Source: Pauljensenia hongkongensis (GTDB lineage Bacteria; Actinomycetota; Actinomycetes; Actinomycetales; Actinomycetaceae). From it: a DNA stretch of 34,578 bases. The first letter of the stretch is position 1, and every line of letters begins with the position of its first letter. Below the pieces are notes generated by a model that had not been told where the DNA came from, made no database searches, and saw only the letters and a list, made by a program, of their open reading frames with translations. Where the stretch lies: positions 1,753,463-1,788,040 of the forward strand of contig NZ_CP017298.1 of assembly GCF_001746855.1 (NCBI RefSeq), given 5' to 3'. The position numbers were made by a program, and so were the translations under genes. Positions 30,219 through 34,578 of the stretch are shown in pieces.

Positions 30219-32075
30219 GTGGACAAGTCGCGCGTGCGGACCCCGGTGGTCGTAGGCGTCCTGTGTGTTCTGGCCTGGGCCATCGGCGACAAGATCAGCT
30301 ACCAGGTGCGCGCCATCGTCCGCGGCGGCGGCACAGCGGGCGACGTGCTCGACGGCTTCTGGAAGGACCTCCCCGTCCTCACGCACTTCTCCTTCGACGG
30401 CCCCGACGTGCTCGCGGGCATGATCGCTGCCGCATCGGTGCTCCTCGCCGTCGTCTACCGCATCGGTGCGCGCACCAACATCCGGGCCCATCAGGAGCAC
30501 GGCTCCGCGCGGTGGGGCGGGCCCCGTGACATCAGGCCGATGGTGGACCCGGATCCCGCTCGGAACCTGCTGTTCACCCGCACCGAGTGCCTCAGCCTCG
30601 ACACGCGCGCCACCCGGCGCAACCTCAACGCGCTCGTCGTCGGGGCGTCGGGGACCGGCAAGACCAGCCGCTTCGTCGTCCCCAACCTGCTCCAGGCGTC
30701 CACCTCCTACGTGGTCACCGACCCCGGCGGCCGCGTCAAGGCGGCGACCGAGGGCCGACTGCGCGCCAACGGGTACGAGATCCGGACCCTCGACCTGGTC
30801 AACCCCGCCGCGCACGGGGACTCCTTCAACCCCTTCGCCCACATCGACGCGGGCAACGCCGAGGTCGAGCTCCTGATCCTGGTCGATGCGCTCATGGCGA
30901 ACACCGCGCCCATGCCGGGTGCCCTGCACGACGCCCTCAGCGACAACGCCGAGCGCGCGCTCCTGGCCGCGCTGTGCGCGCAGGCCTACGCCTCCGACCC
31001 CCACGGAGCCTCCCTCGGCGCAGTCGCGGACCTCCTCGCCCAGTTGGACGCCGCCGACGGCGACGGGAGGGCCCTGTTCGCCCGAGGGGCGCCCGCCGAG
31101 GACGCGCCGCCCCCGGGGGCCGCCACAGCGGCCGGACCGGCGCAGCCGCCCGCTGTCGGCACTGGCGCGGCGGACGGCCCGCTCGCACTGGGCGAACCGC
31201 CGAGGACGGCGGGCCGTTCCGAGCCGGACCCGCTCATGCCGCCCGTGCCCCCTGCGGCCCCCCCGTTCCCAGGAGGCGCGCACACCGCCCCCGTCGGCCC
31301 CGAATGGCCCCTCGACGACGAGACGGCCGTCCGCAGGGAGCAGATCCGCGAGTTCGCGCGCTCCCAGTACGCCGCCTACTCCCAGGGGCCCGACTCCACC
31401 CGGCTGGCGGTCCGCGCCTCGCTGGGGTCGCGGCTGGCCCCCCTGCGCATCGTCTCCATCCGTCGGGCCCTGTCCTCGGACACGATCGGCACGGAGCTGA
31501 TCGGGCAGCGCAAGACCGCCGTGTTCCTGGTCGTCCCCGACTCGCACAGGTCCTTGGACTTCCTGGTCAGCCTGTTCTACGACCTCGTGGTCCGGGTCAA
31601 CAGCGCCGCCGCCGACCGCAGCCCGGGCGGGCGCCTGCCCGTGCCCGTCCAGTGCTTCATGGACGACTTCGCCACAGTGGGCAGGATCCCCGGATTCGAG
31701 GCGAAACTGGGGGTCATGGGGAAACGGGGGATATCCGCCTGCGTCATAGTCCAGACCTACTCGCAGGGCAGGGCGCTGTACGGGGACGACTGGGAGGGCA
31801 TCGTCGGCAACTGCGACTCCAAGCTCTTCATGGGCGGCGACGAGGAGACGACGCTGCGGTGGATCGTGGGCCGCCTGGGCAGGGAGACCATCGACACCGT
31901 GGACTCCGCCACAGTCAAGGGATCGGTGGGCGCCTTCTCGCAGTCGTGGCGACGCCTCGGACGCGAACTGCTCACCGCCGACGAGCTCGCCGGGCTCGAC
32001 CCCGGCCGCTGCGTCTTCACCCTGCGGGGCCTGCCGCCGTTCCTGTCGGACAAACTGCCCGCCCAGGACCGGTGA
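30219..32075 (+). CDS. VirD4/TraG-like coupling ATPase
   Basis: A protein of 618 residues. Two membrane segments lie in the first 90 residues (TPVVVGVLCVLAWAIG and DVLAGMIAAASVLLAVVYRI). Walker A is VGASGTGKTSR (about 141-151), followed by YVVTDPGG and a Walker B-like CFMDDFATVG near 480, where MDDF replaces the usual (L/M)DEF. Late motifs include GISACVIVQTYSQ and the C-terminal LDPGRCVFTLRGLPPFLSDK. An Ala/Pro-rich insert of about 75 residues near 285-360 interrupts the all-alpha domain. It would bring substrates to the channel. The GTG at 30219 is preferred (GGAAGG 9 bases upstream); an ATG at 30126 would add 31 residues. Its stop overlaps the next start (GTGA). Confidence 0.92.
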   Translation: MDKSRVRTPVVVGVLCVLAWAIGDKISYQVRAIVRGGGTAGDVLDGFWKDLPVLTHFSFDGPDVLAGMIAAASVLLAVVYRIGARTNIRAHQEHGSARWGGPRDIRPMVDPDPARNLLFTRTECLSLDTRATRRNLNALVVGASGTGKTSRFVVPNLLQASTSYVVTDPGGRVKAATEGRLRANGYEIRTLDLVNPAAHGDSFNPFAHIDAGNAEVELLILVDALMANTAPMPGALHDALSDNAERALLAALCAQAYASDPHGASLGAVADLLAQLDAADGDGRALFARGAPAEDAPPPGAATAAGPAQPPAVGTGAADGPLALGEPPRTAGRSEPDPLMPPVPPAAPPFPGGAHTAPVGPEWPLDDETAVRREQIREFARSQYAAYSQGPDSTRLAVRASLGSRLAPLRIVSIRRALSSDTIGTELIGQRKTAVFLVVPDSHRSLDFLVSLFYDLVVRVNSAAADRSPGGRLPVPVQCFMDDFATVGRIPGFEAKLGVMGKRGISACVIVQTYSQGRALYGDDWEGIVGNCDSKLFMGGDEETTLRWIVGRLGRETIDTVDSATVKGSVGAFSQSWRRLGRELLTADELAGLDPGRCVFTLRGLPPFLSDKLPAQDR

Positions 32076-33046
32076 GCGGGGCGCGTGGAGGGGGAACGGA
32101 GCAGCGCGCCGCCCCCGCGCCCTGCTGGGACGGTGACAGGCCCGGCGGCAGCGGGACTGCCCCCTCTCCTGCGCGCCGTCCACTGGCGGCGGGGCAACGG
32201 CACACCGTGGGGCTCCGCGCCGACGGCACCGTGGCCGCGGTCGGAGCCGACTCCGCTGGGGAGTGCCGGACCCTGCGATGGCAGGACGTCGTCGCGGTCG
32301 CGGCGGGCGGCGTCCACACGGCCCGCAACACCGGCAGTTCGCACACGCTGGGGCTCCGCGCGGACGGGACCGTCTTCGCATGCGGCTGGAACGCCCAGGG
32401 CCAGTGCGAAACGCGGTCGTGGCGGGGCGTCGCGGCCGTGGCAGCCGGGTGGAGGTTCAGCGTGGGCCTGCGGGGCGACGGAACACTGGTGGGGACTGGC
32501 CGTGCCGCGGAGGGGCAGCTGCGTTTCGAGGAATGGCGCGCAGTGGTGGATGTCAGCTGCGGGGACTGGCACACGGCCGCGGTCCTCGCCGACGGCACCG
32601 CCCGCGCGACCGGCAACAACGCAGCGGGCCAGTGCGACGTGGGGCACTGGACCCGTATCCGCGCGGTCGCCTCGGGCTACCTCCACACCCTGGGGCTGAC
32701 GGGGGAGGGCACTGTTCGCGCTGCCGGGCGCTCCCGGGCATGGGCGGGCAGCGAGCAGTGGGAGGGGATCGCCGCTGTGGCGGCCGGCAGCCGCCACAGC
32801 GTCGGTTTGAGGACCGACGGCACCGTGGTCGCGGTCGGCGAATCTGAATCCGGCCAGTGCGACGTGGGCGGTTGGCGCAGCATCGTGGCCATAGCGGCGG
32901 GCCCGGCCCACACCGTGGGCCTGCGCGCCGACGGCGCGGTCGTGGCGACGGGCAGTAACAGCCACGGCCAGCTCGGGGTCGGCTCCTGGCGGCTCGGGCG
33001 CGCCGTGGCACCACTGCGCGCGCGCCGCCCGCACGGCGGGCCCTAG
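32072..33046 (+). CDS. RCC1-like seven-repeat beta-propeller protein
   Basis: A protein of 324 residues starting at GTG 32072, whose last two bases overlap the TGA of the coupling ATPase, so the two are translationally coupled. After a Gly/Pro/Ala-rich lead of about 40 residues come seven repeats of 36-46 residues, each with the pattern HT(V/L)GLRADGTV, N..GQC, W, AVAAG. Seven blades equal a complete RCC1 propeller. There is no signal peptide or membrane segment, so it is probably cytoplasmic, unlike the membrane RCC1 protein at the other end of the locus. The frame continues 5' inside the ATPase gene as a shadow only. Its role is unknown; substrate recognition or regulation of the ATPase is inference. 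Confidence 0.8.
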   Translation: MSGARGGGTEQRAAPAPCWDGDRPGGSGTAPSPARRPLAAGQRHTVGLRADGTVAAVGADSAGECRTLRWQDVVAVAAGGVHTARNTGSSHTLGLRADGTVFACGWNAQGQCETRSWRGVAAVAAGWRFSVGLRGDGTLVGTGRAAEGQLRFEEWRAVVDVSCGDWHTAAVLADGTARATGNNAAGQCDVGHWTRIRAVASGYLHTLGLTGEGTVRAAGRSRAWAGSEQWEGIAAVAAGSRHSVGLRTDGTVVAVGESESGQCDVGGWRSIVAIAAGPAHTVGLRADGAVVATGSNSHGQLGVGSWRLGRAVAPLRARRPHGGP

Positions 33047-33747
33047 ACCACCAGGTCCGCGCGCGGGCGCGTGGAGGCGACCAGGCGGATGTTCGCCAGG
33101 TCCACGGTGCGCACCCAGTGGGCGGCGGCCGCGCGGTCGCGCCCGAACGCCTCGTGGCGGGCGACCAGGCGCCGCAGCACCTCGTTCTCGGGCGTGTCCA
33201 CGTAGATCAGCACATCGACGAGCCCGCGCACCTGGGACCAGCCTGGCAGGTCCAGGCCCAGGTAGTTGCCCTCCGTGACCGCCACGCCCTCGGGCGCGAC
33301 CCGCAGCGACGCTGCGACGGGCTCGTGCAGCTCCCTGCGGTAGTCGGGGGCCAGCACCGTCGCCTCGGCGCGCTGGATCCGTTCGAGCAGCGCGACGAAG
33401 CCCCCCACGTCGAATGTGTCGGGCGCCCCCTTGTGGTCGGCGATCCCCGCCTCGGCGAGCACGCGGTTCGACATGTGGAAGCCGTCCATCGGAGCCATCC
33501 CCGCCAGCGGGATCCCCGCTTTGGGCAGCAGGTCCGCCACGAGCGCGGCCACCGTCGACTTGCCGGTCCCCGGTGGGCCAGTCAGCCCCAGGACGCGCAC
33601 GCGCCCGCCCTTGCCGACGCGGTCGGCCACCTCCTCGACGACGCGGCGGGCGATCCGGGCGGAGGACTCCAATGAGGCGGGGTCCTGCGGGGAGGGGAAA
33701 TGCGGGACTCCCGAGGAGTCGCGGGCGGCGGGGGGAGCGCTGGCCAT
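33043..33747 (-). CDS. P-loop nucleoside/nucleotide kinase family protein (CoaA/uridine kinase-like)
   Basis: A protein of 234 residues. Walker A is GLTGPPGTGKST (54-65). The motifs PMDGFHMSN, KGAPDTFDV, APDYRRELHEP and VTEGNYLGLD match the COG1072-like family of small kinases often annotated as nucleoside/nucleotide kinase or fructokinase-like. It phosphorylates a small molecule with ATP; the substrate cannot be read. It follows the phosphoribosyltransferase gene after 10 bases and is probably co-transcribed, which favours nucleoside salvage. Its stop overlaps the stop of the convergent RCC1 gene (shared CTAG at 33043-33046). Confidence 0.88.
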   Translation of the reverse strand: MASAPPAARDSSGVPHFPSPQDPASLESSARIARRVVEEVADRVGKGGRVRVLGLTGPPGTGKSTVAALVADLLPKAGIPLAGMAPMDGFHMSNRVLAEAGIADHKGAPDTFDVGGFVALLERIQRAEATVLAPDYRRELHEPVAASLRVAPEGVAVTEGNYLGLDLPGWSQVRGLVDVLIYVDTPENEVLRRLVARHEAFGRDRAAAAHWVRTVDLANIRLVASTRPRADLVV

Positions 33748-33757
33748 GGGGACCGCC

Positions 33758-34294
33758 TCAGGGTTTGATGACGGGCAGGGTCGACCACGGGAAGTTGATC
33801 CACTGGGAGGTGTGGCGCCACACGTAGTCGGGTTCGATGATCGACACCGGCTTCTTGTAGACCACGGCGCTGCGGGCGTCGACCCGCACGGAGGCGCCGC
33901 CGTCCAGGGTGAGCCCGTGCTCGGCGATCAAGTCCATCACCATCTTCAGCGTCTTCCCCGAGTCGGCGACGTCGTCGACCACGAGCACGCGCTTGCCGTC
34001 CATCGCCGACACGTCCATGAGCGGGGGCAGCAGCACCGGCTCGGCCAGGGTCTGCCCGACGCCGGAGTAGAACTCCACGTTCATCGTCCCCATCGCCTTG
34101 ACGTCCATGGCGTAGGCGATGGCCCCGGCGGGGATGAGGCCGCCCCGGGCGATCGCGACGATCAGGTCGGGCACCCAACCCGAATCAACGATCCGGGTGG
34201 CGAGTTCGCGCGACGCGTCCCCGAACCCCTGCCAAGTGAGGACCTCGCGGTCGGGGGCGTCGGTTGCGTCTGGGCTGGCGGAGGCCTCGGCCAT
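33758..34294 (-). CDS. Purine-type phosphoribosyltransferase (Gpt/COG2236-like)
   Basis: A protein of 178 residues. The PRPP-binding motif is VLVVDDVADSGKT (103-115), preceded by IVAIARGGLIPAGAIAYAM. The C-terminal PDYVWRHTSQWINFPW is typical of xanthine/hypoxanthine-type phosphoribosyltransferases of the Gpt/COG2236 group. It would attach ribose-5-phosphate from PRPP to a purine base in salvage. The ATG at 34294 has GAAGGAACC upstream. The open frame continues upstream to 34555 but that part overlaps the next gene in a different frame and is rejected. Confidence 0.9.
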   Translation of the reverse strand: MAEASASPDATDAPDREVLTWQGFGDASRELATRIVDSGWVPDLIVAIARGGLIPAGAIAYAMDVKAMGTMNVEFYSGVGQTLAEPVLLPPLMDVSAMDGKRVLVVDDVADSGKTLKMVMDLIAEHGLTLDGGASVRVDARSAVVYKKPVSIIEPDYVWRHTSQWINFPWSTLPVIKP

Positions 34295-34359
34295 GGTTCC
34301 TTCTTTCGCTCCACGCGGTCTTGCGTTGATTTTAGCCGCCGGAACCGCCCGGTGCGCAC

Positions 34360-34578
34360 TCAGCGCCGGGAGCGTCGCACCCGCGCCAGCTCCCGGGCGT
34401 AGGCGCCGCCCGGCGAGGCGGGCGCCCCGTCGCGGGTCCACGTGAGGATGCGGTCCGCGTCGAACACCCGGGCGCACGCGCCGCACGAGGCGACCCTCCT
34501 GGGCGCGCGGAAGAGGCGGCGCTGCGCCCCGCACGCCGGGCAGGTCCCCACCCACGGGGCGTCGGGGGCGGGCAGGGC
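34360..34578 (-). CDS. C-terminal fragment of a probable SprT-like zinc protein
   Basis: An open frame of 72 residues enters from the right edge of the window and ends at TGA 34360. It has the zinc-ribbon pattern CPAC, 18 residues, CGAC (GTCPACGAQRRLFRAP, VASCGACARVFD), followed by ILTWTRDG and a short basic tail. The placing W..CPACG..R...R....CGAC resembles the C-terminal zinc ribbon of actinobacterial SprT-like metalloproteases; the catalytic HExxH part would lie outside the window. A GTG at 34551 is probably internal. Another zinc-ribbon protein cannot be excluded. Confidence 0.6.
   Translation of the reverse strand, partial: ALPAPDAPWVGTCPACGAQRRLFRAPRRVASCGACARVFDADRILTWTRDGAPASPGGAYARELARVRRSRR

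Noticed and set aside
30108-32381. Minus-strand open frame of 757 codons opposite the coupling ATPase
   Set aside because: Antisense shadow of the recognised VirD4-like gene.
22032-33046. An integrated conjugative element with ends
   Set aside because: No integrase, relaxase, tRNA gene or direct-repeat attachment sites can be seen at either border, so only a secretion-like locus is claimed.

Overview
The window is high-GC (roughly 70%) chromosomal DNA with GGAGG-type ribosome binding sites, some apparently leaderless genes, a class Ib ribonucleotide reductase, an ECF sigma/anti-sigma pair, an LAxTG-type sorting signal and a type VII-type toxin. Together these point to an actinobacterium, probably of the Actinomyces/Schaalia kind (Actinomycetaceae). 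The genus is inference from gene content.

Layout. 1-1376: a cut-off COG3044-type ABC-class ATPase (minus). 1414-1962: a small Q/G/Y-rich membrane protein. 2149-5127: nrdH, nrdI and nrdE (minus) with tandem NrdR-box-like sites upstream and an intrinsic terminator between nrdH and nrdI; nrdF is not here. 5128-6695: a 1.57 kb gene desert packed with several unrelated repeat families (a CRISPR-like triplet, two inverted-repeat clusters, a hairpin and a 19-bp tandem repeat). 6696-8360: L-serine dehydratase.

8505-15580: a tight five-gene plus-strand operon. It starts with a T7SS-type polymorphic toxin whose low-GC C-terminus carries a PD-(D/E)xK nuclease-like motif. Three tandem paralogous proteins follow (candidate immunity or associated proteins, with mosaic sequence), then an SseB-like protein. 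I consider this the most likely undescribed system here. 15633-16900: an MTA/SAH-nucleosidase-like protein and a low-molecular-weight protein tyrosine phosphatase. 16901-17402: a second repeat-rich desert.

17403-21025: an ECF sigma factor/anti-sigma pair lying behind dipZ (CcdA-thioredoxin fusion) and divergent from a Met/Asp-repeat lipoprotein. Both divergent promoters share the bipartite motif TGATCC-N15-(A/C)CGAAT, which defines a likely SigK-like regulon. 21199-21963: a Sir2 deacylase.

22032-33046: a compact type IV secretion-like locus. The minus strand carries an LAxTG wall protein, a small two-TM protein, PrgI, VirB4, an SLT+NlpC/P60 hydrolase, a membrane RCC1-repeat protein and a TrbL/VirB6-like protein. 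The plus strand carries a VirD4/TraG coupling ATPase translationally coupled to a seven-repeat RCC1-like protein. No relaxase or integrase is visible. The window ends with a P-loop nucleoside kinase-like gene, a phosphoribosyltransferase and the C-terminus of a probable SprT-like protein, all on the minus strand.
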